From: Candidatus Binataceae bacterium
GTDB lineage: Bacteria; Desulfobacterota; Binatia; Binatales; Binataceae
Assembly: GCA_035650475.1 (NCBI GenBank)
Contig: DASRHP010000010.1
Coordinates: forward strand, 228,835 to 292,834
Length of the DNA: 64,000 bases
Direction of reading: 5' to 3'
Part shown: positions 36,371 through 46,004 of the stretch, piece by piece
How positions within the stretch are numbered: position 1 is the stretch's first letter
Layout of the letters: each line of letters opens with the position of its first letter
The notes under the pieces: generated by a model
What the model saw: only the letters and a program-made list of their open reading frames with translations
Told to the model about the DNA's origin: nothing
Databases searched by the model: none
Program-made: the position numbers and the translations under genes

Positions 36371-38991
36371 CTGCGCGCGGTGGCCGCGTCGCGGTCGCCG
36401 AGCAGGCGGCCGATGAGCCGGCGCTTGACCAGTTCGACCAGCACCAGGTAAGTGCCGGTCGCGACTATCAGGAACACGAAAAACATCGCCGGCAGCGGCA
36501 CGAACCCCATGTCGCGGCCGAGCGGCGTCAGCGGCATCAGGATCCCCGCCAACACCACGGCCACGATCGTCGCGCCAAGGGCGCGGCTCGGTCGGCTGCT
36601 CAACGGATTGCCCGCGGTACGAATCACGAACAGCACCAGCGTCTGCGTGGTAAGCGACTCGACGAACCATCCGGTGTGGAACAGCTCTTCCGAGGAATGA
36701 AACAGCGCGAGCAGCACGAAGAAGGTGAGGAAGTCGTAGATCGAGCTGATCGGCCCGATCACCACCATGAAATTGCGGATGATGCGGATGTCCCAGCGCT
36801 GAGGCCGGCGGATGTAGGCCGGATCGACGTTGTCGGTCGGGATCATCACCTGGGCGAGATCGTAGAGAAAGTTGTTGAGCAGGATCTGCGTCGGCAGCAT
36901 CGGCAGGAACGGCAGGAACAGCGAGGCCCCCGCCATGCTGAACATGTTGCCGAAGTTCGAGCTGGTGCCCATCAGCAGGTACTTCAGCACGTTGCCAAAG
37001 GCCTTGCGTCCCTCGATGATGCCGCTGTGCAGGACCTGGAGATGGTGTTCGAGCAGGATGATGTCGGCGGCGTCCTTGGCCACGTCCACCGCCCCCGCCA
37101 CTGAAATCCCGACGTCGGCCGCGTGCAGCGAAGGGGCGTCGTTGATGCCATCGCCGAGGAAGCCGACCACGTGGCTGCGCAGCTTGAGCGCGCGGATGAT
37201 CCGGTTTTTCTGCGCGGGCGACACGCGCGCGAAGACGTGGGCCTCCTCGGCCACGTGGGCGAGCGCCGCGTCGCTCATCCGTTCGATCTCGGCGCCGAGC
37301 ACGATTCGCCCGGCGTCGATTCCGACCTGCGAGCAGATATGCCGGGTGACCAGTTCGTTGTCGCCAGTCAGGATTTTGACGGTTACCCCGTCGCGGCGGA
37401 GCGCGGCGATCGAATTCTCCACGCCTTCGAGCGGCGGATCGATGAAGGTTAGAAAGCCGGCGAGCACAAGATCGGTTTCGTCGGCGGCGGTGAAGCCGGC
37501 GCGCGCCGCGACCGGCCGCCATGCCACCGCCAGCACCCGAAAGCCCTCGGCGTTGAGTTCCCGGTAAAGCTCGCGGCAGCGCACGCGCCCGTCCTCGCCG
37601 AAGGGGGCTTGCGCGCCGTCCGCCTCGTAGCGCGTACAGGCGTCGAGGATGCTCTCCGGCGCGCCCTTGGTGATCAGCATCCGCGTTCCGTGCCCTTCGA
37701 CGACGATCGACAGGCGTCGGCGCTCAAAATCGAAGGGAATCTCGTCGGTCTTTTCCCAACCGCGTGCTTCTTCGCGATGTCCGGCGAGGATGGCGGCGTC
37801 GAGCGGGCTGCGGATGCCGGTTTCGAACAGGCTGTTGAGCCGGGCCAGGTGCAGCGGGCGCTCTGAAGGCCGCCCGGCGGGGTCGAGCGCGCGGTCGAGC
37901 GTCATCGCCGAAGCCGTCAGCGTGCCGGTCTTGTCGCTGCACAGCACGTCGATGCTGCCGAAATTCTGGATCGCGGCCAGGTGCTTGACGATCACCTTCT
38001 CGCGCGCCATTCGCACCGCACCACTGGCCAGGGTGACCGTCGTGATCATCGGCAGAAACTCGGGCGTCAGCCCGACCGCCAGCGCTACGGCGAAGAGCAG
38101 CGACTCCATGGCGTTGCGATGCATCGCGATGTTCACCAGCAAGATGAACAGCACGAGGAACAGCACCGTTTCGACGATCAGGATGCCGAACTGGCGCGCA
38201 CCGCGGTCGAACTCGGTTTCCGGCGGACGTACCGCGAGCCGCTCCACGATGTCGCCAAAGGCGGTTGCGGGGCCGGTTGCCACGATGAGCGCCGTCGCGC
38301 TGCCGCTCACCACCGAGGTGCCGAGGTAAACCATGTCGGACCTGAGCGTGCCCGTCGCGCCGCCCACGCTGCCTGCGGCCGACTTTTCCGCCGGCGCGGA
38401 TTCGCCGGTCAGCGCGGCCTCCTGGACGTGGAGGTCGCGGCTTTCGAGCAGCCGCGCGTCAGCGGGCACCAAATCGCCCGCCGACAGCCGCACCACGTCG
38501 CCCGGCACCAGGCTGCGCCGCGGCGTTTCGATCCACTCGCCGTCGCGCAGCACGGTTGCGGTCGGGGCAACCTGCTCGCGCAGGCGCTCGACCGCGCGCT
38601 GCGAGCGGTAGGCCTGCACGAAATTGAGCGCGATACTCAGGAGCACCATCGCGGCGATAATCCCCGCGTCGATCACCTGGCCGAGGAAGGCCGAAATGAT
38701 GCTCGCCACCAGCAGGATGACGACCAGGGGGTTGGTGCAGAAGCGAAGGAATTCTCGAAGCGGCCCGCGATGACGGGTTGGGGCGGGTTCGTTGGGGCCG
38801 AAGCGCAGCGCGCGCCGCGCCGCTTCGTCCGCGCTCAGACCGGCCGGCGACGAGTCCAGACGCGCGAATAGCGCTTCCAGGGAGAGAGCCGCTTCCCCGT
38901 CGTCGCCGGTGGGATGCGGTGCCGGACGGGCTTCGAATGGCGCGCCGGCGGCGTCATCTACAGATGCGCCTGGCGACGATTGGGGCGGCAT
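36367..38991 (-). CDS. mgtA: Magnesium-translocating P-type ATPase (MgtA/MgtB type, P3B)
   Basis: 874 residues from the ATG at 38991, which has AGGAGG upstream; the longer frame to 39330 would cross the divergent regulator's start. The N-terminal cation-ATPase helices, TGES in LTGESAPAEK, the phosphorylated Asp353 in SDKTGTLT, KGAPES for nucleotide binding and GDGINDAPSL are intact. The C-terminal segment LLNNFLYDLAQVMIPTDNVD then RWDIRIIRNFMVVIGPISSI is the MgtA-specific block. It pumps Mg2+ inward with ATP. The promoter region is the 140 bp shared with the NtrC-type regulator. No obvious mgtL-like leader was seen; the 5' leader is short. Confidence 0.92.
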   Translation of the reverse strand: MPPQSSPGASVDDAAGAPFEARPAPHPTGDDGEAALSLEALFARLDSSPAGLSADEAARRALRFGPNEPAPTRHRGPLREFLRFCTNPLVVILLVASIISAFLGQVIDAGIIAAMVLLSIALNFVQAYRSQRAVERLREQVAPTATVLRDGEWIETPRRSLVPGDVVRLSAGDLVPADARLLESRDLHVQEAALTGESAPAEKSAAGSVGGATGTLRSDMVYLGTSVVSGSATALIVATGPATAFGDIVERLAVRPPETEFDRGARQFGILIVETVLFLVLFILLVNIAMHRNAMESLLFAVALAVGLTPEFLPMITTVTLASGAVRMAREKVIVKHLAAIQNFGSIDVLCSDKTGTLTASAMTLDRALDPAGRPSERPLHLARLNSLFETGIRSPLDAAILAGHREEARGWEKTDEIPFDFERRRLSIVVEGHGTRMLITKGAPESILDACTRYEADGAQAPFGEDGRVRCRELYRELNAEGFRVLAVAWRPVAARAGFTAADETDLVLAGFLTFIDPPLEGVENSIAALRRDGVTVKILTGDNELVTRHICSQVGIDAGRIVLGAEIERMSDAALAHVAEEAHVFARVSPAQKNRIIRALKLRSHVVGFLGDGINDAPSLHAADVGISVAGAVDVAKDAADIILLEHHLQVLHSGIIEGRKAFGNVLKYLLMGTSSNFGNMFSMAGASLFLPFLPMLPTQILLNNFLYDLAQVMIPTDNVDPAYIRRPQRWDIRIIRNFMVVIGPISSIYDFLTFFVLLALFHSSEELFHTGWFVESLTTQTLVLFVIRTAGNPLSSRPSRALGATIVAVVLAGILMPLTPLGRDMGFVPLPAMFFVFLIVATGTYLVLVELVKRRLIGRLLGDRDAATARS

Positions 38992-39131
38992 CGGATGGCC
39001 TCCTATGTACGATGTACTCGCACGCGCGCCTTCGCAATGGGCAAATTTTGGCTGTTCGGGCTCCTCGTGGACCGGCCTTGCCCGGTCGTGCATAATCAGT
39101 GGCAGGGCGCGTCCCGGCTGATTCCTGACCT

Positions 39132-40508
39132 GTGGAACGCATTTTAATCCTCGACGACGAACCCGACATGGTGGCGACCTGCCGGCGCATCCTCGGTGCC
39201 GGCTACGAGTGCCTGGGAACGACCGACCCGCAGGAGGCCCTGCGCCTGCTCGCCAGCGAGCGTCCGGACCTGATGCTGACCGATCTGCGGATGCCCGACA
39301 TGGACGGAATGGAGATCCTACGGCGTGCACGCGAGATCGACGCCCAGATGCCGGTGGTGATGCTGACCGCGTTCGCGACTCTGGAGTCGGCGGTCGCCGC
39401 GGTCAAGGCCGGCGCCTTCGACTACCTTTCCAAGCCGTTTACGGTGGACCAGCTTAAGGTCACGGTGGAGCGCGCGATGGGGCGCCGCCGGCTCGAGCTG
39501 GAGAACCTCCATCTGCGCGAGCAGCTGCGCGGAACCTACGGCTTCGAGAACATCGTCGGGCGCTCGCCCGCCCTCCAACAGGTGCTCGAACTGGTACGCA
39601 AGGCGGCGCGCTCGGATGCCAACATCCTGGTGCTGGGCGAGTCGGGCACAGGCAAGGAGCTGATAGCGCGCGCAATTCACGCCAACAGCCCGCGTGCGGC
39701 GCAGCCGTTCGTCCCGGTGGATTGCGCCTCGCTGCCGGAGAACCTGCTGGAGTCGGAGCTGTTCGGCCACGAGAAGGGAGCGTTTACCGGGGCGGCGGCG
39801 GCCAAGCCAGGACTGGTGGAAACCGCCCATCACGGTACGCTTTTCCTCGACGAGATCGGCGAGTTGCCGATCGGCTTGCAGGTCAAGTTCCTGCGCGCGC
39901 TCCAGGAGCGGCAGATCCGCCGCGTCGGCGGTACCCGCCAGATCGACGTTGATATCCGAGTGGTGTCGGCGACCAATCGCGACCTGCGGGCGGCGGTCGC
40001 CGAGGGCAAATTCCGCGAAGACCTCTTCTATCGCATCAACGTGATCGATATCGCGCTCCCGCCGCTGCGCGAGCGCCAGGGCGACATCGAGCTTCTGGCG
40101 ACGAGTTTTCTGCGCAAGTATGCGGGCCGCAGCAAGGGCGCGCCGCGCGGCTTTGAGCCCGAGGCGATGGCGGCGCTGGAGACCTACGTCTGGCCCGGCA
40201 ACGTGCGCGAGCTGCAAAACGTGATCGAACGCGCCTGCGCACTTGCCGACAGCGAGATGATCACGCTGGCCGACCTCCCCGAGCATGTGCGCACGCTCGC
40301 GCCGCGCGCCGAGGCGCCGCCGCCGGCCGAAGTCACGACCCGGCTCACGTTGAAGGAAGCCAAGGAGCGCTGGATAAGCCAGCTCGAAGCGGCCTACGTG
40401 GCCGAGCTCCTCAAGCGCGAGGGCGGCAACGTATCGCAGGCGGCGCGCAAGGCGGGCGTCGATCGCAAGACGCTCCATCGGCTGCTCCACAAGCACAGCA
40501 TCCGCTAG
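39132..40508 (+). CDS. Sigma-54-dependent response regulator (NtrC/AtoC type)
   Basis: 458 residues, starting with GTG. The receiver domain (1-118) has Asp8/Asp9, phosphoacceptor Asp51 (LTDLRMP) and Lys101 (SKPF). The AAA+ core carries GESGTGKE at 169-176, GAFTGA at 216-221 and Walker B FLDEIGE near 238-244. The C-terminal Fis helix-turn-helix GNVSQAARKAGVDRKTLHRL recognises an enhancer. Phosphorylation by a histidine kinase would license ATP-driven remodelling of sigma-54 RNA polymerase. No kinase gene is adjacent. It faces mgtA across 140 bp, and a link to magnesium control is possible but unproven. Confidence 0.95.
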   Translation: MERILILDDEPDMVATCRRILGAGYECLGTTDPQEALRLLASERPDLMLTDLRMPDMDGMEILRRAREIDAQMPVVMLTAFATLESAVAAVKAGAFDYLSKPFTVDQLKVTVERAMGRRRLELENLHLREQLRGTYGFENIVGRSPALQQVLELVRKAARSDANILVLGESGTGKELIARAIHANSPRAAQPFVPVDCASLPENLLESELFGHEKGAFTGAAAAKPGLVETAHHGTLFLDEIGELPIGLQVKFLRALQERQIRRVGGTRQIDVDIRVVSATNRDLRAAVAEGKFREDLFYRINVIDIALPPLRERQGDIELLATSFLRKYAGRSKGAPRGFEPEAMAALETYVWPGNVRELQNVIERACALADSEMITLADLPEHVRTLAPRAEAPPPAEVTTRLTLKEAKERWISQLEAAYVAELLKREGGNVSQAARKAGVDRKTLHRLLHKHSIR

Positions 40509-40586
40509 CGCGGGCCACCTGCGAGCACGCCTTAACCTGTGCGCCGGAGAGTGTGAAGCCGGGGCTGCGAGCTATAGCGTCCCACC

Positions 40587-40607
40587 GGAATTGCCAGTAG
40601 TAATTCC
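40587..40607. repeat. Perfect inverted repeat after the NtrC-type gene
   Basis: GGAATT and AATTCC are separated by 9 nt in the 194-bp gap between the regulator and the convergent ABC-2 operon. Only a C/T-rich stretch follows on the plus strand, so terminator function is uncertain. Nothing else recognisable lies in this gap. Confidence 0.35.
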
Positions 40608-40702
40608 TCCTCTCGGGACAACGCGTAAGGAGCGGCTGTTGCGATACCAGCATCGCGCCTGAGCCGCGATCGAGGGCCCCGGGGTAGTGGCGTGATGCGG
40701 CC

Positions 40703-41836
40703 TTAGTCCAGCGACTTGCGCAGACGCGTCACCGTAAAGGCGAGCAGCGCGACGCCGACCAGCGCCATCGCCAGCATATGCGGCCACAAAACCTCGAGTC
40801 CGACCCCTTTGAGGTACAGTCCGCGAAGCACCACCAGGAAGTGCTGCAGCGGATTGACCTCGCTCATCCACTGCAAGGCCTCCGGCATCGAGCTTACCGG
40901 CGTGCCGAGCCCGGAAAACGTGATCAAGGGCATCACTACGAAAAACCCGCTGACCATCGCCTGCTGCTGGGTCGTCGCCGCGGTCGAGATCAGCAGGCCC
41001 ACCCCGAGCATGCTCAGCAGGAACAGCGATGCGCCGAGCATCAGCACCGGCGCGCTGCCGCGAAAGGGCACGCCGAACCACCAGGTGCCCACCGTCGCCA
41101 CCACCGCCGTATCGACGAGGCCGACCAGGAAAAACGGCAGCGTCTTGCCGAGGATAAACTCGCTGCGACGAATCGGCGTGACCATGATCTGCTCGAAGGT
41201 GCCCAGCTCGCGTTCGCGCACCACGGCGAAGGCGGTAAGCTGGATGACGGTTATCAGCACGATGCTGCCGATAAGCCCAGGCACGATGAACCATCGGCTG
41301 AGCATGTTGGTGTTGAACCATGGCCGCGGTGCCAGCACGACCTCGCTGATGGTGGCGGCAAGCGCGGGTGCCGTGGTGTAAAGCCGCCGGCGGAGCTGTT
41401 CCTGCGCAAACCGATTGGCGATATCCGAGACGTAGCCCAATGCGATCAGGGCGGTGTTGGAGTTGGTGCCGTCGAGAACCACCTGCACCGGTGCGCTGCG
41501 CCCCTTGCGCAGCAGCGCGGCGAATCCCGGATGGATCTGAATTGCCAGATAGACGCGGCTTTCGTCGATCAACGTCCGTATCTGATCGCGGTTTTGCAGC
41601 TCGTAGCGGACGGCGAAATAGGGGCTGGCGGCGAAGCGCGCGACAAGCTCGCGGCTCTCCTGGCTGTGGTCGAGATCGAGCACGGCGGTAGGCACGTGAC
41701 GGACCTCGAGGGTCGCCGCGTATCCGAACACCAGCATCTGAATGACCGCGGGCGCGAAGAGCACGAAGCGCGCCTTGGGATCGCGCAGGAGTTGGATGAA
41801 CTCCTTGATCAACATCTGGAGCAGACGCCCGAACAT
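40703..41836 (-). CDS. ABC-2 type transporter permease (YbhS/YbhR-like), last gene of efflux operon
   Basis: 377 residues. A single N-terminal helix (FVLFAPAVIQMLVFGYAATL), a large periplasmic loop (about residues 45-175), then five helices, the standard ABC-2 plan. The coupling-helix region EREL GTFEQIMVTPIRRSEFILGK is clear. It is homologous to, but clearly diverged from, the permease encoded 13 bp upstream; the two probably form a heterodimer. With HlyD and two ATPases it makes a YbhGFSR-like exporter for drugs or organic cations. Confidence 0.9.
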   Translation of the reverse strand: MFGRLLQMLIKEFIQLLRDPKARFVLFAPAVIQMLVFGYAATLEVRHVPTAVLDLDHSQESRELVARFAASPYFAVRYELQNRDQIRTLIDESRVYLAIQIHPGFAALLRKGRSAPVQVVLDGTNSNTALIALGYVSDIANRFAQEQLRRRLYTTAPALAATISEVVLAPRPWFNTNMLSRWFIVPGLIGSIVLITVIQLTAFAVVRERELGTFEQIMVTPIRRSEFILGKTLPFFLVGLVDTAVVATVGTWWFGVPFRGSAPVLMLGASLFLLSMLGVGLLISTAATTQQQAMVSGFFVVMPLITFSGLGTPVSSMPEALQWMSEVNPLQHFLVVLRGLYLKGVGLEVLWPHMLAMALVGVALLAFTVTRLRKSLD

Positions 41837-41849
41837 CTCGCCGCTCCGC

Positions 41850-42983
41850 CTAATCCAAGCGCTTGCGGAAACTCAGAACCGCAACTGTGCCGATCAGCAG
41901 CGCAAAGCCGGCCAGAAACAGGATGTCGAAGCGCAGCGCGGCGCTGGTGATGCCCTTGAGGAAGACGCCCTTTAAGATCGTGTCGTAGTAGCTCGCCGGC
42001 ACCAGATAGCTGATCACCCGGATCGGCGCCGGCATTTGATCGATCGGAAAGATGAAGCCCGACAGCAGGAAGGCCGGCATGAAGGTGGCCACCATCGCGG
42101 CCTGACTGGCGACCAGCTGCGAACGTGCGCGCACCGAAATCCAGAAGCCCAGCGCAAGCACCACGAACAGGAACAACGCCGAGGTTCCGAACAGCGTGCT
42201 CAGATGGCCGCGGAACGGGATGCGGAACCAGAAGATGCTGACCGCGGCGCACATCGCCGTCGCCACCATCCCGATCACGAAGTAGGGCAGGAGCTTGCCC
42301 GCCACCAGTTCCAGCGGCGTCACCGGCGTCGAGACCAGCTGCTCCATCGTACCGCGCTCCCATTCGCGCGCGATCGTCAGCGCGGTCAGGAAGGTGCCGA
42401 TCACCGCCATCACGATCGCGATCACCCCGGGCAGAATAAAGGCGCGGCTTTCAAGGTCCTCGTTGAACCAGGTGCGCGCGTCGAGACTGAGCGGCGGATC
42501 GACCCGGGTGATCCCGTTGCGCGCCATCCAGTCGGCCTGGACCCGCTGCGAATAGCGGCTGAGCACGGCTCCGCTGTAGCCCATCGCGACGTTGGCGGTG
42601 TTGTCGTCGCTCGCGTCGACCAGCGCCTGCACCTTGACCGTGCCGCCCTCGGCGATGAGCCGTGAAAACTGCGAAGGGACGATGATGGCGAGCCGGCAGC
42701 GGCCAGAGTCGATCTCGCGGACGACCGGCGCGTAGCTGGTGAAATTGCCAACGATGCGGAAGTACTCGGAAGCCTGGAACCGCTTGAGGAGGTCCTGGCT
42801 CTGCTGGCTGCCCTCGCGATCGTAAACGCACATCGGCACGTGCTTGATGTCGAAGCTTACGCCGTAGCCGTACAGCAGCGTCATCACGATCGGCATCGCC
42901 GCGATGATCACCAGGCTGCGCCAGTCGCGCAGCACCTGGATGATCTCCTTGCGGGCGATCGCCCAGGTCCGCTTCCAGCGCAT
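41850..42983 (-). CDS. ABC-2 type transporter permease (YbhR-like), first permease of the efflux operon
   Basis: 377 residues, same length as its downstream partner. N-terminal helix LVIIAAMPIVMTLLYGYGVS, periplasmic loop with NTANVAMGYSGAVLSRYSQR, then AIVMAVIGTFLTALTIAREW and the ABC-2 signature REWERGTMEQLVSTPVTPLE. The EREx coupling motif contacts the ATPases. The gene starts 5 bp after the second ATPase stop. The substrate cannot be read from sequence. Confidence 0.9.
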   Translation of the reverse strand: MRWKRTWAIARKEIIQVLRDWRSLVIIAAMPIVMTLLYGYGVSFDIKHVPMCVYDREGSQQSQDLLKRFQASEYFRIVGNFTSYAPVVREIDSGRCRLAIIVPSQFSRLIAEGGTVKVQALVDASDDNTANVAMGYSGAVLSRYSQRVQADWMARNGITRVDPPLSLDARTWFNEDLESRAFILPGVIAIVMAVIGTFLTALTIAREWERGTMEQLVSTPVTPLELVAGKLLPYFVIGMVATAMCAAVSIFWFRIPFRGHLSTLFGTSALFLFVVLALGFWISVRARSQLVASQAAMVATFMPAFLLSGFIFPIDQMPAPIRVISYLVPASYYDTILKGVFLKGITSAALRFDILFLAGFALLIGTVAVLSFRKRLD

Positions 42984-42988
42984 CGCCG

Positions 42989-43942
42989 CTAGCGCTCCCC
43001 CGCCGGCGCGCCCCGCGGCGTCTCACGCGTCAGCGCGACGAAGACGTCTTCGAGCGTGGGCTCGATGCGCGAGAGCGCGCGCACGCGCACGCCGCGCTGG
43101 GCCAGGTTGCGGTGCAGCGCGTCGAGCGCCAGGTCCTCGGCGACCACCAGATGCAGGCCGCTGCCGAAGACGCTGGCCTCGACCACGCCCGGCGTCGCGC
43201 GTGCCGCCTCCACCGCTTCGCCCAGCTCCTCGCATTCCACGCGCACGAGCGTTGCGGGGCTGAAATGGCGCTTGAGTTCCGACGGCCGGCCCAGTGCGAC
43301 CATCCGGCCGCGCGCGATGAGCGCAAGCCGATTGCAATACTCCGCCTCCTCCATGTAGTGGGTCGTGACCAGCACGGTCACGCCGTCGTCGGCCATCTGG
43401 TGAATGATGTCCCAGAAGCGCCGGCGCGACATCGGGTCCACGCCCGAGGTCGGCTCGTCGAGAAAGACGATGGGGGGCCGATGCAGCACCGCGCATCCGA
43501 GCGCCAGGCGCTGCTTCCATCCCCCCGCGAGATCGCCGGCGAGCGCGTGCTCCCTGCCGTCCAGGCCCGCCATCGCGACCGCCCAGGCGATTTGCCGCGC
43601 CAGCTCCGCCGGAGGCACGCCGTACATCCCGCCGAAGAAGCGGAGGTTTTCGGCCACCGTAAGGTCCTGGTAGAGCGAGAACTTCTGCGACATGTAGCCG
43701 ATATGCTGGCGGACAGCTTCGGGATCGCGCGCGACGTCGATGCCGGCGACCAGTGCGCGCCCCGCGCTCGGGCGTAGCAGCCCGCACAGCATCCGGATCG
43801 TGGTCGATTTGCCCGAGCCGTTGGGCCCCAGGAAGCCGAAAATTTCGCCCGGCGCCGTGTCGAAGGTGAGCTGGTCAACTGCCGTGAAATCGCCGAAGCG
43901 CTTGACCAGCCGATCCACCGCCACTGACGGTGCGGCGATCAT
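42989..43942 (-). CDS. ABC transporter ATP-binding protein (ABC-2 drug exporter, YbhF C-half-like)
   Basis: 317 residues. Walker A GPNGSGKST at 39-47, signature LAGGWKQRLALG (a conservative departure from LSGGM), Walker B VFLDEPTSGVDP, switch His in TTHYMEEAEYC. A C-terminal extension of about 90 residues (HFSPATLVRVECEELGEAVE) is typical of ABC-2 exporter ATPases. It overlaps the first ATPase by 4 nt at its ATG (43942/43939). It and the first ATPase correspond to the two halves of the fused YbhF protein, here as separate genes. Confidence 0.92.
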   Translation of the reverse strand: MIAAPSVAVDRLVKRFGDFTAVDQLTFDTAPGEIFGFLGPNGSGKSTTIRMLCGLLRPSAGRALVAGIDVARDPEAVRQHIGYMSQKFSLYQDLTVAENLRFFGGMYGVPPAELARQIAWAVAMAGLDGREHALAGDLAGGWKQRLALGCAVLHRPPIVFLDEPTSGVDPMSRRRFWDIIHQMADDGVTVLVTTHYMEEAEYCNRLALIARGRMVALGRPSELKRHFSPATLVRVECEELGEAVEAARATPGVVEASVFGSGLHLVVAEDLALDALHRNLAQRGVRVRALSRIEPTLEDVFVALTRETPRGAPAGER

Positions 43943-44949
43943 CCGGGCGCTCCCTGCGCCGAAGCGGACGAGGGCCGCGCGACACCGCCCGGGCTCGGCG
44001 GCGCGCCTGCGCCGAGCGTTGCCACGAAAACGTCCTCGACGCTCGGCTCGACCGCGGCCGCTTCGGAGAAGGGCACGCCAGCCCCCTGCAATCGTTCCTT
44101 AAGTTCAGCGATTCGGCGCGGCGCGTCGTCAACCACCAGGCGCACGGTGTCGCCCAGCAAAAGCGCGCTCGACACGCCCGGCGCACCGGCCAGCACCGCC
44201 CGGACCCTGCGCGCCTGGGACGAGGTGATCGAGACCACCGCTCCAGGCAGCTTTCGCTTGAGCTCGGCGGGCGAGCCGGTGAACAGCAGGCGTCCCTGGT
44301 GGAGCAGGGCGAGGCGGTTGCAGCGCTCGGCCTCGTCAAGATAGGCGGTGCCAATCAGCACCGCGACGCCCTCGGCCAGCAGCGAGTAGAGAATGCTCCA
44401 GAAGTCGCTGCGCGAGATAGGATCGACACCGGTGGTTGGCTCGTCGAGCAGGATGACCCGCGGATGATGGATGAGCGCGCAGGTCAGCCCGAGCTTTTGC
44501 TTCATTCCGCCCGACAGCTTGCCTGCCAGCCGCATGCGAAACTCGCTCATCCCCGACGCCGCGAGCAGGCGCGCCGCATGCGTCTCGCGCGTGCGCGCGT
44601 CGACGCCGAAGAGGTCGGCGTAAAAGCGGATGTTCTCCTCGACGGTGAGATCCTCGTACAGCCCGAAGCGTTGAGGCATATAGCTGATATGGTTTTTAAC
44701 CCGCTCGGGATCGGCCACGACGTCGAAGCCGGCCAGACGCGCGCTGCCGCGGTCGGGCAGCATCACCCCCGCCAGCATCCGCATGATCGTGGTCTTGCCC
44801 GCGCCGTCGGGGCCGACGAGCCCGAAGATCTCGCCCGCGCGGGCGGTGAAACTTACGTCGTCAACCGCGACCGTTGCGCCCAGCCGCTTGCATAGTCCGC
44901 GCGCCTCGACCGCCGGCTCACCGGCGCTTATTGCAGCACGGTCGCTCAT
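43939..44949 (-). CDS. ABC transporter ATP-binding protein (ABC-2 drug exporter, YbhF N-half-like)
   Basis: 336 residues from the ATG at 44949, fixed by its overlap (ATGA) with the HlyD gene stop. The longer frame to 45264 is a shadow of that gene. Walker A GPDGAGKTT at 46-54, signature LSGGMKQKLGLT, Walker B VILLDEPTTGVDP and GTAYLDEAERC, in which the switch position is Ala-Tyr rather than the usual His (consensus TTHYMDEA), suggesting a degenerate site. Paired with the second ATPase it would give one consensus and one degenerate site. It carries the same C-terminal extension as its partner. Confidence 0.92.
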   Translation of the reverse strand: MSDRAAISAGEPAVEARGLCKRLGATVAVDDVSFTARAGEIFGLVGPDGAGKTTIMRMLAGVMLPDRGSARLAGFDVVADPERVKNHISYMPQRFGLYEDLTVEENIRFYADLFGVDARTRETHAARLLAASGMSEFRMRLAGKLSGGMKQKLGLTCALIHHPRVILLDEPTTGVDPISRSDFWSILYSLLAEGVAVLIGTAYLDEAERCNRLALLHQGRLLFTGSPAELKRKLPGAVVSITSSQARRVRAVLAGAPGVSSALLLGDTVRLVVDDAPRRIAELKERLQGAGVPFSEAAAVEPSVEDVFVATLGAGAPPSPGGVARPSSASAQGAPG

Positions 44950-45983
44950 GGGGAATTCTTCGCTCCGCGAGCCGGACCGCCGTTGGAGCGGGCGGAAGGA
45001 GGGCCCAACAAGATCCGTGCGTCGGCGGGCATCCCGGGCACCAGCTCGTGGGTCGGGTTGAAGACGTCGATTTTGATCCGATAGACCAGCGTCACCCGCT
45101 CCTCGTGGGTCTCCACGCTCTTGGGCGTGAATTCGGCCTTCGAGGCGATCGCCGAGATTCGGCCGGTGTAGCGTTTGTCCGGATAGGTGTCGGTCGTGAT
45201 GACGGCTCGTTGCCCGAAGCGCACGCGCCCGATGTCGGTCTCGTTGACGTAGGCGCGCAGCCATACGTGGTCGAGGTCGGCAAGCGTGACCACCGGCGTG
45301 CCCGGAAGCATCACCTCGCCCAGTTCGGCGTCACGGGTCAGGATCACGCCCGCGAACGGCGCGTATAGGGTCGTGTAGCCCAGCACGATTCGGTTGAGTG
45401 CGAGCGTGTGGCGGGCGTTATTGACCGCCGCGCGCGCCGCCTCGACGCTCTTTTCGGTGGCCACTACCAGCGCTTCGTCGTGCTCGAGGGTGGCCTGTGA
45501 CTGCTCGAAGGCTGTCTGCGACAGGTCGCGATTCTGAGCCGAAAGCGCGTCGGACTCGAACAACTCTTGCGCGCGCCGGTAGTCAAGTGATTTCTGCCTG
45601 AGGTCGGCCTGGTCGCGGACGACGGCCTTTTTTGCAGCGTCAGCGTTCGCGATCGCGACCTGGAATTGTTGCTCCGCTTGTTCCAGCGCCGCCTGCGACG
45701 CTGCCACGTTCTGCCGATAGTCGGCGTCGTCGAGCTTCGCGATCAACTGCCCTTGCTCGACCCACTGTCCCTCGTCGAAGGGCAGCGCGACGATGCGCGA
45801 CTGCACGTCCTTGAAGCTCAGGATGCTCTCGTGGGCCTCGATGTTGCCGGAAACTAGGAGGCTATTGCGCGGCGCATTCTGCCACAGGCGCGCAAGCGGC
45901 AGCGGGTCTTCGAGGACCCACGCTCCGGTCGCAATTGCGATGCTGAGGGCGATAAGAGCGATGGTCCGGGATTTGAGGTGCAT
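44946..45983 (-). CDS. HlyD-family membrane fusion protein (YbhG-like), first gene of efflux operon
   Basis: 345 residues. One N-terminal membrane helix (IALIALSIAIATGAWVLED), then the lipoyl half-motif IVALPFDEGQWVEQGQLIAK, a long coiled-coil hairpin (about residues 75-185, EQAEQQFQVAIANADAAKK and similar), the second lipoyl half APFAGVILTRDAELGEVML and a beta-barrel domain. It links the inner-membrane ABC pump to an outer-membrane channel. No TolC gene or TetR regulator is adjacent. The next gene starts by a 4-nt overlap, so this is the head of a five-gene operon. Confidence 0.92.
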   Translation of the reverse strand: MHLKSRTIALIALSIAIATGAWVLEDPLPLARLWQNAPRNSLLVSGNIEAHESILSFKDVQSRIVALPFDEGQWVEQGQLIAKLDDADYRQNVAASQAALEQAEQQFQVAIANADAAKKAVVRDQADLRQKSLDYRRAQELFESDALSAQNRDLSQTAFEQSQATLEHDEALVVATEKSVEAARAAVNNARHTLALNRIVLGYTTLYAPFAGVILTRDAELGEVMLPGTPVVTLADLDHVWLRAYVNETDIGRVRFGQRAVITTDTYPDKRYTGRISAIASKAEFTPKSVETHEERVTLVYRIKIDVFNPTHELVPGMPADARILLGPPSARSNGGPARGAKNSP

Positions 45984-46004
45984 GTACGATGGCCGCGCAC
46001 TCCC

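Noticed and set aside
40509..40702. Possible tRNA or selC gene in the gap after the NtrC-type gene
   Set aside because: No cloverleaf, T-loop GGTTCGA or anticodon arm can be drawn; only one 6-bp hairpin is present.
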